DNA from: Symsagittifera roscoffensis
Lineage: Eukaryota > Xenacoelomorpha > Acoela > Convolutidae
Assembly: GCF_963678635.1 (NCBI RefSeq)
Contig: NC_087064.1
Span: forward strand, 3,751,688-3,815,687
Direction: 5' to 3'
Length of the DNA stretch: 64,000 nucleotides
Every line of letters starts with the position of its first letter. Position 1 is the stretch's first letter. Of the stretch, positions 23,096 to 34,959 are shown one piece after another. The position numbers and the translations under genes are program-made. The notes beneath the pieces were generated by a model, which searched no databases, had not been told where the DNA came from, and worked only from the letters and a program-made list of their open reading frames with translations.

Positions 23096-25624
23096 AAAAA
23101 CAATAATAGTGGACTTGAAATTGAATTCATGATTGATCCAGGATCAACTTGTAGTATCATAAACTACCCAACTTATCAAGAATTGGAAAAATTAGGTCAA
23201 AAAATGACAATTTACCGATCCAAAATTAAAGCAAAGACTTATAATGGATCTGATATACGTTTGTTTGGCCATACATCTATTCAATCTTGTTTCGACACTG
23301 ATGGAAAATATCCATCTAACCACAAAGTGTGGATAACTGAAGAAATAACTGCTAATCTGTTAGGAGTAGACTTTTGTCATCTCTTCTTAAAAGCTCTCTA
23401 CTTTGATATCCCCGCAGTTGAGCTCAATTCAAAAGGTGTAATATCCTACGGGTTGATGAACAACGATAAAGAATATCCTAACGTTTCAAAAATTGTCTCA
23501 ATTAACTTGAAAGAACCCTTGTTCATTCCAGCACGCTCTACATACTTATACAAACACTTGGCTGAACCAAATTCATACTTCGAAAAAGGGACTACTTTCC
23601 TGCCTCATAAAAATACAACCAAAACCGAATTGGTTTTCATTAATACAGTTTGTACTCAAATTGAGCAAAGCCTACCTATCCTAATTGAGAATCAGAAAGA
23701 TCATCCTGTCACACTAAACAAGTGTGTACTAGGATATGCAGTAACTGATATTCAAGGAGACGAGGATAAAATATTTGCTATCCACGATTGTGATGAGTTC
23801 ACCACGAGAATTTTAAACGAAAGTTCGGAATTCGATAGCTGTTTCATGCTGAACACTGTTGTCAATACAACACAGGAAAGCAATACTCAATTATCCGGCC
23901 CCTGTCTACAATATGTAGACTTCAAAAAAAGGTCCATATTCGAATCGAATATGCCCATTGCCCATACAATCTCTGCAGATAGAGCAATGAAAAAAGGATT
24001 TGCTGAATCAATTAGCAAAAGGTATCCTGAGCTACGACACTTTTGTAACTCAATACATGCTAACATTAACGATATTCTCATCTTCACTGATCCAAAATCT
24101 GGACAAATCATATATAACCTGATTACCAAACAGAGGTACTTTCAGAAACCCACTTCCGACGCTATATTCAATACCTTGTCCGAAATGAAAGATCATGCTA
24201 TAGCAAATAACATTCGATCTATCGCAATGCCCAAAATTGCTTGTGGCTTCGATAAAATGAATTGGGAAGAAGTTTCCAAAATCATTGTCGATGTATTCCA
24301 ACATTCTGGAATTACTATATTTGTCTATGTTTCAGGACAAGAAATCAAGGACATGTCTGCCCTTGAAGTGTTTGATACAGAGAATGTATCAGAAATATTT
24401 GAACAAATTGGTTCAGATATAGTCAAAGTATGCAAAAATGAAAACGAAATAGCAACTGACTTTTCTAATGATGCAAAGAACCTTTGCAGGCCTCCCTTGA
24501 AAGAACAATTTAAAAAGTACCGAAACAAAGAACATAATGATCGGCTAATTGCCTTTCTAGTCAACGAAACGTTTACCCAATACTCCTCAATTGATAAGGA
24601 CAATAGTAGTACTTTGGAAAAAATTGAAACTACTATTAAATTTTTATCTGACTTCGATTTCACACAAAGTGATATATCGGATGATGAATTTGCAGATCTA
24701 ATTCAAATGCTGATAGAGGATCAAGATGTTTATTCTCATCACAAATATGACATTGGAAAAACGAAGCATAAATTCCATATACCACTCAAAAAAGACGCAA
24801 CGTTTAAAAAGCAACGGCCTAGTAAAATCCCAGTCCATCTAAGAGATAAATTGGACAAGTTAATGGATGAATTAATCCAAGCAGGCATAGTCAGAGAACT
24901 AAATGAAAAAGATGATATGAACTCATGGTTCGTAAATCCAGTCATCATTCTTCCAAAAAAAGACTACGTTAAGTTAGTCTTGGATGCTAGGTATCTAAAC
25001 TCAATCACAGATACTAGCAATTGTAGTTGGCCATTAGAACCACTACAAGTTCTCATGACCCGAATAAACGGATCATACTTCACAAGTAGTGATCTCTCTT
25101 GCGCCTACCATCAAGTACCTCTAACAGATGAGGCCCAGAAATTAACAAGCTTTATTGTAGGAGGTAGACAATATACCTACCAAGTTGGTTTCTATGGCTT
25201 GAAACCACTTTCAAATTTCTTCAGTAAACTAATGAGATATGCCTTCGGACCCCTCATTAAAGAAAAAAAAGCAATTACTTACATAGACGACACTCTGTTA
25301 CAGAGTCAAACTAAAAACGAAATGTTTGGCACAATTCGAGAATATCATTCTCTTTTACGGAAGGTCAACTTAAAAGCTGCCCCTGACAAAACCTTTTTCT
25401 TTCTAAGAAAAGTTAAATTTTTAGGCCACGTTGTCTCTAAAGATGGTCTTTCCCCAATCGCTTCACGAATTGATGACATAAAAAAATTGAAATCCCCTGA
25501 ATCAAAAACAGTAGTTCTAGGAGTAATAGGTGTCATGGGATTCTTTAGCACATACATCATCAATTTTCATGTGGACGCAAAATGTCTATATGAACTGGCA
25601 AATAGTAGTGATAAGTTTCAATAG
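23007..25624 (+). pseudogene. pol: pol part 1: protease, macro domain, reverse transcriptase
   Basis: Entered by -1 shift from gag; the first in-frame ATG is at 23129. The retropepsin-like protease has the active-site variant D-P-G-S-T (FMIDPGST, 23126-23149) in place of the usual D-T/S-G, and the later motif NLLGVDF. A linker follows, then the macro domain (23896-24345). RT covers roughly 24.78-25.56 kb: the substrate region LVLDARYLN, then DLSCAYHQVPL, FYGLKPLSNFFSKLM, the catalytic YIDD near 25281 and FLGHVVSKDG. These are Ty3/Gypsy-type RT motifs. The frame is cut by TAG at 25622-25624 just before RNase H, and RNase H continues in the same frame beyond it. A combined protease-macro-RT order is not standard for the family. 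Confidence 0.88.
23896..24345 (+). other. Macro domain of TARG1/OARD1 type inside pol
   Basis: About 150 residues (257-405 counted from the ATG at 23129), close to the full length of human TARG1. Ordered similarities include an IAHTIS start strand, YNLITKQR, KPT, a helix with EMKDHA, then SIAMPKIACGFDKMNWEEV and a final IFVYV strand. The Lys (codon 24128-24130) and Asp (codon 24251-24253) fall at the positions equivalent to the TARG1 pair Lys84/Asp125, which remove ADP-ribose from acidic side chains. So the fold and catalytic pair appear kept. The glycine-rich loop is altered (AMKKGF). Function in the element is unknown; removing host ADP-ribosylation is an inference from viral macrodomains. 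Confidence 0.82.
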
Positions 25625-26018
25625 CTACCATGCCATGAAGAAGTTTTTCAAAAACTGAAAGACAAATTCTGTCATGACATTTTAAATGCCATACCTAATG
25701 TAAACTACCCATTCCACATTCACGCCGACTCCTCAAATGTAGGAACCGGGTGTATACTCATCCAAGACTTTCCTGAAGGGAAAAGAATTGTTTCTGCCAA
25801 TTCTCGAGTCTTTGATAAAGCTGAGCAGAAAATGTCTACTCAACATCGTGAATTATGTGGAATAATATCTGCTTTGCAAACCTATGAATTCTACATTATA
25901 GGTTCACCCTTTCCTCTATACCTATATTGCGACCACAGACCTATTCTCTTCTTATGGTCCAGAAAAGGACAACTTTCTCATAGATTTTTCAAATATCAAG
26001 TCGTATTGACAAAATTCA
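25625..26018 (+). pseudogene. pol: pol part 2: RNase H fragment
   Basis: Continues the RT frame after the TAG stop. It contains FHIHADSSNVGTG (first catalytic Asp), STQHRELCGI (catalytic Glu) and YLYCDHRPILFLW (second Asp), typical of Ty3/Gypsy RNase H. At about 26010-26019 the sequence switches into a piece of the antisense gene, with ATTCAGGA shared at the join, so the C-terminal end is lost here. Confidence 0.85.
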
Positions 26019-26401
26019 GGACCGGATACTTGAAGACATAACTCCGGTCCATAAAGATCATGAATTCCATGGGCGTTAGATTTGCCCCTTTTTCTACTAA
26101 TCCGTCGTAGATTTCCACCCTTCTCTCGACTTCCTTGTCCTCCTACAATTCCATCTAGTTTAATTGGCAAATTTAAAAAGAAATAAAAACACTAAACCAT
26201 TTAATTGGCCAAACTAAATATTTTTTAAATTCTTTTTATTGGCCTTTTCTTTTTTTTCCCTTTTTCTACTTTATAAATATTTCATTTGTAATAAACCACA
26301 AAACACCAAAAATAACATAATAACAATTAGATTTTAAAATAACTTTTATAAATATAAGACTTAATATCGGTATACGATTTCACTAGTTTGACTGCCGCCA
26401 T
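26019..26401. repeat. Fragments of the ~790-bp unit inserted in pol
   Basis: 26019-26143 is part of antisense-gene exon 1 (minus sense). It joins at CTCC|TACAA to 26144-26401, which carries the pol 3' end, the AT-rich intergenic part and the end of the antisense gene. It then joins at GCCGCCATC|ATAGATATC to integrase sequence. The same two joins recur at 30939 and 31198, so this block shares a history with the later one. Confidence 0.85.
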
Positions 26402-26803
26402 CATAGATATCAAAAATTGCATAAAGCAAAACGAAAAGTCAGAAAGAAACAAAAAAATCCTTATCGTGAAGAAAAAGGATTAAAAGCCTATATCAGGCAG
26501 TTTGAATTATTATTCATTGAAGACCAACATGATCTTCTATGTATTAATGAATATAATGATGACTATACTAAGAGTCCAAAAATTTGCTTACCCATCTCCC
26601 TAGTGCTAAACTGCTTTGAGTTAGCTCATAAGCATCCTCTTAGCGGTCACCACGGCGAAACAAAAACTTTGGAAATAATCAAAAGATATTTCTATTGGCT
26701 CGGACTCTATAAATGGGTCAACATGCTTCTTCATGATTGCCTAGAATGTCAGAAAAATAAGCCAAAACGAAAAGACCTGAATGAAGCTCCATTACAACAA
26801 TGG
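26402..26803 (+). pseudogene. Partial integrase copy (N-terminal zinc-binding region)
   Basis: Begins inside the integrase N-terminus, covers the HHCC region (SGHHGETK, HDCLECQ), and breaks at ACAACAATGG, where it jumps to the RNase H-integrase linker. Like the copy at 31.2 kb it lacks one A in an A-run (7 instead of 8), which shifts the frame near its start. Confidence 0.85.
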
Positions 26804-29399
26804 AGAACAAATATGTTATTCAGTACTCCACAAAGATGATAACATATTCGAAAACGATTGCTATCCAGTCATTGCTCAAGTGCAAGGCGGAAAAAAGAAA
26901 TGAATCAACATAAGTGACAGAGGAGACTTCAGCATTGAAGATGCTCCAGAATATTTTGAAGAATCTTGTAGTGCGATTCAGAATATAACAGATTTCTTTC
27001 GATTTGGCAAACAAATTAACCAAATCAAACGACTATCTATACCAGATATAAACAATGAAAACATTTATGAAGAAATTCCAGATGAAGTATCTGCACTTGA
27101 TGATCCTTTGGAAAATTCAGAATGGCTTGACTTATATGAAGGCAATGTTGAGAACAACCTTCTCAACGACCTGGTTAAAGCAAAAAATGGTTTTGCAACC
27201 AAAACAAGATCTTTGAGGTTAATTGAACCCCTAAGTCTCCAATCTGAAGAGAATAAATCAGATTCTCTTGAACTGATAGCAAAAATGACCGACTTTGCTA
27301 AAGAAGCAAATTTAGACGTTGAAACAATTATGCAAGAGCAGTGTAACGATACTGTAATCATAGATATCAAAAATTGCATAAAGCAAAACGAAAAGTCAGA
27401 AAGAAACAAAAAAAATCCTTATCGTGAAGAAAAAGGATTAAAAGCCTATATCAGGCAGTTTGAATTATTATTCATTGAAGACCAACATGATCTTCTATGT
27501 ATTAATGAATATAATGATGACTATACTAAGAGTCCAAAAATTTGCTTACCCATCTCCCTAGTGCTAAACTGCTTTGAGTTAGCTCATAAGCATCCTCTTA
27601 GCGGTCACCACGGCGAAACAAAAACTTTGGAAATAATCAAAAGATATTTCTATTGGCTCGGACTCTATAAATGGGTCAACATGCTTCTTCATGATTGCCT
27701 AGAATGTCAGAAAAATAAGCCAAAACGAAAAGACCTGAATGAAGCTCCATTACAACAATGGGGACAATTAGAAACAATCCCAATGAAAACGATCCACATT
27801 GATCATAAAGGTCCACTCAGACCATCAAGTCACGGCAAAAACTTTTGCTTAGTTGTGGTAGATGCCTTCTCTAGATATCTTCAAGTCTATCCATGCACCC
27901 ATGCAGACTCTAAGGAAACCATTAAGCTCTTAGAGAAATACATCACAACATTTGGTATTCCACAACAAATTATTCATGATAATGGAAGTGCATTCATGAG
28001 TAATGACTTTGCTCATTGGTCCTCTGAATTGGGAATAACCCTGAGGCCAAGAACTACTTACTCGCCTTGGACTAACGGAAAAGTTGAAGTCCAAAATAAA
28101 CATTTAACCCAGTGCTTTCGACATTTCCTGAGTACCTCAGGCTCAAACTGGTCTGAATTAACAAATAAATTTGCTTTTGCACATAACACCGCCATTAATT
28201 CAAGTACAGGTTACACTCCATATGAGATTGTCTTTGGCATAAAACCTCAGGTTCCCCTTAGCCTTAAATTAGGCCTCTACCGCGACTAAAACAAAAGATG
28301 TACCTCTGAATTTTGCGCTGGTCTCGAAAATCATGCTCATACCGAGCATAAGTCAAACAATGAGACCATAGATAGATTTCTAAAAAATCAAATTTCCGCC
28401 GAAATACTAAAAAGGGAAAATGATTTTAAGTTGATTTATAGTAACACCTATACCCATTGCCGCCGCATCACTAATAAGGCCCACATGTTCCGAAATCAAT
28501 TTAAATTAGGACGGCCTATAAAAGAAGGCACAAAAGTGTTACTAGAAAATAGATCCAAACCACTATTGAAAAGTCAAAAGCTTTTGAATTTGAGATCTGG
28601 ACCTTACACCGTAATTGAAAAAATCACGGAAGTAACATACGGAATTCAAAATGATTTCACTAACGAAAAAAAGATTGTCCACCGCAATCATATTGTTGAA
28701 TACTTTCCTAAAGAACAACAAATGCCCAAGCTACTACAGGAGTACTCTAATGATTTATTTTCAAGTGATTTTTATGATCATATAACAAATCATCAAATCG
28801 ACTCTTTCAATAAACCTAAACAGGTTGAAAATCTACAATACCAGTTTTGGCCAGTAGTCAACAATGGTTATCAGCAAATGACTGATCATACCCCTACAAA
28901 TGAGGATCAAAATAAAACCATTGTTCATGAACACTCATTAGATTCAGGCAGAGAAACCATGCATTTAAGAACTTTGTTCGATGCGACTGCGATTGACCAG
29001 AATCTTAGACCTATTCGAAGTTCAACCCCCTATCCTGTTGATAAAACCCCTAATCCTTCAACTAGTCAATCTAGTAGTTATGGCCACCGCCGCCTACCTA
29101 GCCGCAGTATAAGTCCTAATACTAGTCTCGCAAATGACTTTGGCCGCCGCCACCAAAATGTAACAACACAATATAATACTCCCCGTCCTCCTGATATCCC
29201 TCGTTTATCTGAATCATCAGAAAGCTTTACTGATGGAAAAATTATCCCTCTTAGCTCTCAGGAAAGCTTCTATGAGAACACTCGATCCGCACCTGGATCA
29301 CTTTCTGAATCCAAAAAACCTAAACGGACAAATCGTCCTACAAACTTTTATGGAACTACAATTCCATCTAGTTTAATTGGCAAATTTAAAAAGAAATAA
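26804..29399 (+). pseudogene. pol: pol part 3: linker, integrase and GPY/F tail, copy 1
   Basis: One frame with two stops (TGA 26901-26903, TAA 28287-28289). After an acidic linker comes an HHCC zinc-binding domain (HPLSGHHG, CLECQ). The DDE core follows: Asp in IHIDHKG, Asp in IIHDNGSAF and Glu in GKVEVQN, with 35 residues between the last two. After the TAA the same frame continues with a GPY/F module (SGPYTVIEKI) and a long Ser/Pro/Asn-rich tail ending at TAA 29397-29399, which overlaps an AATAAA. No chromodomain is seen. The TAA at 28287 is present at the same site in copy 2, so it predates the duplication. This is the copy with the intact 8-A run. Confidence 0.88.
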
Positions 29400-29494
29400 A
29401 AACACTAAACCATTTAATTGGCCAAACTAAATATTTTTTAAATTCTTTTTATTGGCCTTTTCTTTTTTTTCCCTTTTTCTACTTTATAAATATT

Positions 29495-30122
29495 TCATTT
29501 GTAATAAACCACAAAACACCAAAAATAACATAATAACAATTGGATTTTAAAATAACTTTTATAAATATAAGACTTAATATCGGTATACGATTTCACTAGT
29601 TTGACTGCCGCCATCTTTTCCAAAGAGTTTTCCGCGGCCCTACTCAGGCTCCTCACTGCAAACTGCAGCGCTGAGTAAGGCCGCCACCAAGCTTGATATA
29701 TTTCCTCCAACATAATATCCAGCTCTATTTTTCTTCTAAATTCTTCCTCTGCCGCTGGCTTTCTGAAGAATTCTTCTTGAAACTAAAACAAATTTATATA
29801 CTATTTCTATGTTGCCATGCCACTTGAATAAAAAAATTTTTTTTTTATTACTTTTAAAATTGGGTGTATTGTAAAACAAACTTACATCCTCTCCAAAGAA
29901 TAAGGACAAAAAGTCCATTGTCTCTTGTGAAACCACATGGTTTCCACTCCATGGGCTCCGTAGTTTCTTCGCGAAGCACCTACTTTGTATTGAGCCCAGC
30001 TCAAATGGTTCATCGGTATTCAGGACCGGATACTTGAAGACATAACTCCGGTCCATAAAGATCATGAATTCCATGGGCGTTAGATTTGCCCCTTTTTCTA
30101 CTAATCCGTCGTAGATTTCCAC
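29495..30122 (-). pseudogene. Antisense-gene copy, 5'-truncated (unit 1)
   Basis: Exon 1 remainder and exon 2 around a short GT-AG intron, as in the complete gene at 34960-35659. The start is missing because exon 1 is joined to the pol 3' end. A TTGG instead of TTAG near 29541 removes the stop, so the end is extended by 15 codons. The same applies to 30286-30913. Confidence 0.75.
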
Positions 30123-30285
30123 CCTTCTCTCGACTTCCTTGTCCTCCTACAATTCCATCTAGTTTAATTGGCAAATTTAAAAAGAAATAAAAACACTAAA
30201 ACATTTAATTGGCCAAACTAAATATTTTTTAAATTCTTTTTATTGGCCTTTTCTTTTTTTTCCCTTTTTCTACTTTATAAATATT

Positions 30286-30913
30286 TCATTTGTAATAAAC
30301 CACAAAACACCAAAAATAACATAATAACAATTGGATTTTAAAATAACTTTTATAAATATAAGACTTAATATCGGTATACGATTTCACTAGTTTGACTGCC
30401 GCCATCTTTTCCAAAGAGTTTTCCGCGGCCCTACTCAGGCTCCTCACTGCAAACTGCAGCGCTGAGTAAGGCCGCCACCAAGCTTGATATATTTCCTCCA
30501 ACATAATATCCAGCTCTATTTTTCTTCTAAATTCTTCCTCTGCCGCTGGCTTTCTGAAGAATTCTTCTTGAAACTAAAACAAATTTATATACTATTTCTA
30601 TGTTGCCATGCCACTTGAATAAAAAATTTTTTTTTTTATTACTTTTAAAATTGGGTGTATTGTAAAACAAACTTACATCCTCTCCAAAGAATAAGGACAA
30701 AAAGTCCATTGTCTCTTGTGAAACCACATGGTTTCCACTCCATGGGCTCCGTAGTTTCTTCGCGAAGCACCTACTTTGTATTGAGCCCAGCTCAAATGGT
30801 TCATCGGTATTCAGGACCGGATACTTGAAGACATAACTCCGGTCCATAAAGATCATGAATTCCATGGGCGTTAGATTTGCCCCTTTTTCTACTAATCCGT
30901 CGTAGATTTCCAC
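30286..30913 (-). pseudogene. Antisense-gene copy, 5'-truncated (unit 2)
   Basis: Near-identical to the copy at 29495-30122, with the same truncation and the same extended end. It reads DEPFELG where the complete gene reads DELFELG. Confidence 0.75.
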
Positions 30914-31197
30914 CCTTCTCTCGACTTCCTTGTCCTCCTACAATTCCATCTAGTTTAATTGGCAAATTTAAAAAGAAATAAAAACACTAAAACATTTAAT
31001 TGGCCAAACTAAATATTTTTAAAATTCTTTTTATTGGCCTCTTCTTTTTTTTCCCTTTTTCTACTTTATAAATATTTCATTTGTAATAAACCACAAAACA
31101 CCAAAAATAACATAATAACAATTAGATTTTAAAATAACTTTTATAAATATAAGACTTAATATCGGTATACGATTTCACTAGTTTGACTGCCGCCATC

Positions 31198-33236
31198 ATA
31201 GATATCAAAAATTGCATAAAGCAAAACGAAAAGTCAGAAAGAAACAAAAAAATCCTTATCGTGAAGAAAAAGGATTAAAAGCCTATATCAGGCAGTTTGA
31301 ATTATTATTCATTGAAGACCAACATGATCTTCTATGTATTAATGAATATAATGATGACTATACTAAGAGTCCAAAAATTTGCTTACCCATCTCCCTAGTG
31401 CTAAACTGCTTTGAGTTAGCTCATAAGCATCCTCTTAGCGGTCACCACGGCGAAACAAAAACTTTGGAAATAATCAAAAGATATTTCTATTGGCTCGGAC
31501 TCTATAAATGGGTCAACATGCTTCTTCATGATTGCCTAGAATGTCAGAAAAATAAGCCAAAACGAAAAGACCTGAATGAAGCTCCATTACAACAATGGGG
31601 ACAATTAGAAACAATCCCAATGAAAACGATCCACATTGATCATAAAGGTCCTTTCAGACCATCAAGTCACGGCAAAAACTTTTGCTTAGTTGTGGTAGAT
31701 GCCTTCTCTAGATATCTTCAAGTCTATCCATGCACCCATGCAGACTCTAAGGAAACCATTAAGCTCTTAGAGAAATACATCACAACATTTGGTATTCCAC
31801 AACAAATTATTCATGATAATGGAAGTGCATTCATGAGTAATGACTTTGCTCATTGGTCCTCTGAATTGGGAATAACCCTGAGGCCAAGAACTACTTACTC
31901 GCCTTGGACTAACGGAAAAGTTGAAGTCCAAAATAAACATTTAACCCAGTGCTTTCGACATTTCTTGAGTACCTCAGGCTCAAACTGGTCTGAATTAACA
32001 AATAAATTTGCTTTTGCACATAACACCGCCATTAATTCAAGTACAGGTTACACTCCATATGAGATTGTCTTTGGCATAAAACCTCAGGTTCCCCTTAGCC
32101 TTAAATTAGGCCTCTACCGCGACTAAAACAAAAGATGTACCTCTGAATTTTGCGCTGGTCTCGAAAATCATGCTCATACCGAGCATAAGTCAAAAAATGA
32201 GACCATAGATAGATTTCTAAAAAATCAAATTTCCGCCGAAATACTAAAAAGGGAAAATGATTTTAAGTTGATTTATAGTAACACCTATACCCATTGCCGC
32301 CGCATCACTAATAAGGCCCACATGTTCCGAAATCAATTTAAATTAGGACGGCCTATAAAAGAAGGCACAAAAGTGTTACTAGAAAATAGATCCAAACCAC
32401 TATTGAAAAGTCAAAAGCTTTTGAATTTGAGATCTGGACCTTACACCGTAATTGAAAAAATCACGGAAGTAACATACGGAATTCAAAATGATTTCACTAA
32501 CGAAAAAAAGATTGTCCACCGCAATCATATTGTTGAATACTTTCCTAAAGAACAACAAATGCCCAAGCTACTACAGGAGTACTCTAATGATTTATTTTCA
32601 AGTGATTTTTATGATCATATAACAAATCATCAAATCGACTCTTTCAATAAACCTAAACAGGTTGAAAATCTACAATACCAGTTTTGGCCAGTAGTCAACA
32701 ATGGTTATCAGCAAATGACTGATCATACCCCTACAAATGAGGATCAAAATAAAACCATTGTTCATGAACACTCATTAGATTCAGGCAGAGAAACCATGCA
32801 TTTAAGAACTTTGTTCGATGCGACTGCGATTGACCAGAATCTTAGACCTATTCGAAGTTCAACCCCCTATCCTGTTGATAAAACCCCTAATCCTTCAACT
32901 AGTCAATCTAGTAGTTATGGCCACCGCCGCCTACCTAGCCGCAGTATAAGTCCTAATACTAGTCTCGCAAATGACTTTGGCCGCCGCCACCAAAATGTAA
33001 CAACACAATATAATACTCCCCGTCCTCCTGATATCCCTCGTTTATCTGAATCATCAGAAAGCTTTACTGATGGAAAAATTATCCCTCTTAGCTCTCAGGA
33101 AAGCTTCTATGAGAACACTCGATCCGCACCTGGATCACTTTCTGAATCCAAAAAACCTAAACGGACAAATCGTCCTACAAACTTTTATGGAACTACAATT
33201 CCATCTAGTTTAATTGGCAAATTTAAAAAGAAATAA
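31198..33236 (+). pseudogene. Integrase and GPY/F tail, copy 2
   Basis: A second, nearly identical copy of 27359-29399, starting at ATAGATATC. It differs by a missing A near 31250 and isolated substitutions such as TTTCAGACC for CTCAGACC. It contains the HHCC region, D, D and E of the DDE core, the shared TAA stop (32124-32126) and the GPY/F tail. It is cut off from any upstream pol, so it is not expected to be expressed as part of the polyprotein. Confidence 0.88.
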
Positions 33237-33332
33237 AAACACTAAACCATTTAATTGGCCAAACTAAATATTTTTTAAATTCTTTTTATTGGCCTTTTCT
33301 TTTTTTTTCCCTTTTTCTACTTTATAAATATT

Positions 33333-33958
33333 TCATTTGTAATAAACCACAAAACACCAAAAATAACATAATAACAATAGGATTTTAAAATAACTTTTAT
33401 AAATATAAGACTTAATATCGGTATACGATTTCACTAGTTTGACTGCCGCCATCTTTTCCAAAGAGTTTTCCGCGGCCCTACTCAGGCTCCTCACTGCAAA
33501 CTGCAGCGCTGAGTAAGGCCGCCACCAAGCTTGATATATTTCCTCCAACATAATATCCAGCTCTATTTTTCTTCTAAATTCTTCCTCTGCCGCTGGCTTT
33601 CTGAAGAATTCTTCTTGAAACTAAAACAAATTTATATACTATTTCTATGTTGCCATGCCACTTGAATAAAAAATTTTTTTTTATTACTTTTAAAATTGGG
33701 TGTATTGTAAAACAAACTTACATCCTCTCCAAAGAATAAGGACAAAAAGTCCATTGTCTCTTGTGAAACCACATGGTTTCCACTCCATGGGCTCCGTAGT
33801 TTCTTCGCGAAGCACCTACTTTGTATTGAGCCCAGCTCAAATAGTTCATCGGTATTCAGGACCGGATACTTGAAGACATAACTCCGGTCCATAAAGATCA
33901 TGAATTCCATGGGCGTTAGATTTGCCCCTTTTTCTACTAATCCGTCGTAGATTTCCAC
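33333..33958 (-). pseudogene. Antisense-gene copy, 5'-truncated (array 2, unit 1)
   Basis: Same exon-intron-exon layout; the start codon is missing. TAGGAT replaces TTAGAT at the stop site. It reads DELFELG like the complete gene. Confidence 0.7.
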
Positions 33959-34169
33959 CCTTCTCTCGACTTCCTTGTCCTCCTACAATTCCATCTAGTT
34001 TAATTGGCAAATTTAAAAAGAAATAAAAACACTAAACCATTTAATTGGCCAAACTAAATATTTTTTAAATTCTTTTTATTGGCCTTTTCTTTTTTTTTCC
34101 CTTTTTCTACTTTATAAATATTTCATTTGTAATAAACCACAAAACACCAAAAATAACATAATAACAATT

Positions 34170-34750
34170 AGATTTTAAAATAACTTTTATAAATATAAGA
34201 CTTAATATCGGTATACGATTTCACTAGTTTGACTGCCGCCATCTTTTCCAAAGAGTTTTCCGCGGCCCTACTCAGGCTCCTCACTGCAAACTGCAGCGCT
34301 GAGTAAGGCCGCCACCAAGCTTGATATATTTCCTCCAACATAATATCCAGCTCTATTTTTCTTCTAAATTCTTCCTCTGCCGCTGGCTTTCTGAAGAATT
34401 CTTCTTGAAACTAAAACAAATTTATATACTATTTCTATGTTGCCATGCCACTTGAATAAAAAAATTTTTTTTTTATTACTTTTAAAATTGGGTGTATTGT
34501 AAAACAAACTTACATCCTCTCCAAAGAATAAGGACAAAAAGTCCATTGTCTCTTGTGAAACCACATGGTTTCCACTCCATGGGCTCCGTAGTTTCTTCGC
34601 GAAGCACCTACTTTGTATTGAGCCCAGCTCAAATGGTTCATCGGTATTCAGGACCGGATACTTGAAGACATAACTCCGGTCCATAAAGATCATGAATTCC
34701 ATGGGCGTTAGATTTGCCCCTTTTTCTACTAATCCGTCGTAGATTTCCAC
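34170..34750 (-). pseudogene. Antisense-gene copy, 5'-truncated (array 2, unit 2)
   Basis: Same layout; the stop site is intact (TTAGAT), the start is missing, and it reads DEPFELG. Confidence 0.7.
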
Positions 34751-34813
34751 CCTTCTCTCGACTTCCTTGTCCTCCTACAATTCCATCTAGTTTAATTGGC
34801 AAATTTAAAAAGA

Positions 34814-34872
34814 AATAAAAACACTAAACCATTTAATTGGCCAAACTAAATATTTTTTAAATTCTTTTTATT
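34814..34872. terminator. Facing polyadenylation signals between pol and antisense gene
   Basis: Plus-strand AATAAA (34814-34819; genuine pol end equivalent 29395-29400, overlapping the pol stop) and minus-strand AATAAA (34872-34867) lie about 50 bp apart. Sense and antisense transcripts could end in the same short spacer. Confidence 0.55.
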
Positions 34873-34959
34873 GGCCTTTTCTTTTTTTTTCCCTTTTTCT
34901 ACTTTATAAATATTTCATTTGTAATAAACCACAAAACACCAAAAATAACATAATAACAA

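Larger units (their letters stand above)
29357..31197. repeat. Tandem array 1 of the ~790-bp pol-end/antisense unit
   Basis: Unit 1 is 29357-30147 (791 bp), unit 2 is 30148-30938 (791 bp) and a partial unit is 30939-31197. Each unit runs from TACAATTCCATCTAG (last codons of pol) to TTGTCCTCC inside antisense exon 1. Units differ by isolated substitutions and A-tract length. In plus sense each holds the pol 3' end, a ~150-bp AT-rich spacer, antisense exon 2, its intron and most of exon 1. The antisense copies here lack the start codon. Confidence 0.92.

Noticed and set aside
28290-29399. Chromodomain at the integrase C-terminus
   Set aside because: After GPY/F the tail is Ser/Pro/Asn-rich with no aromatic-cage pattern.
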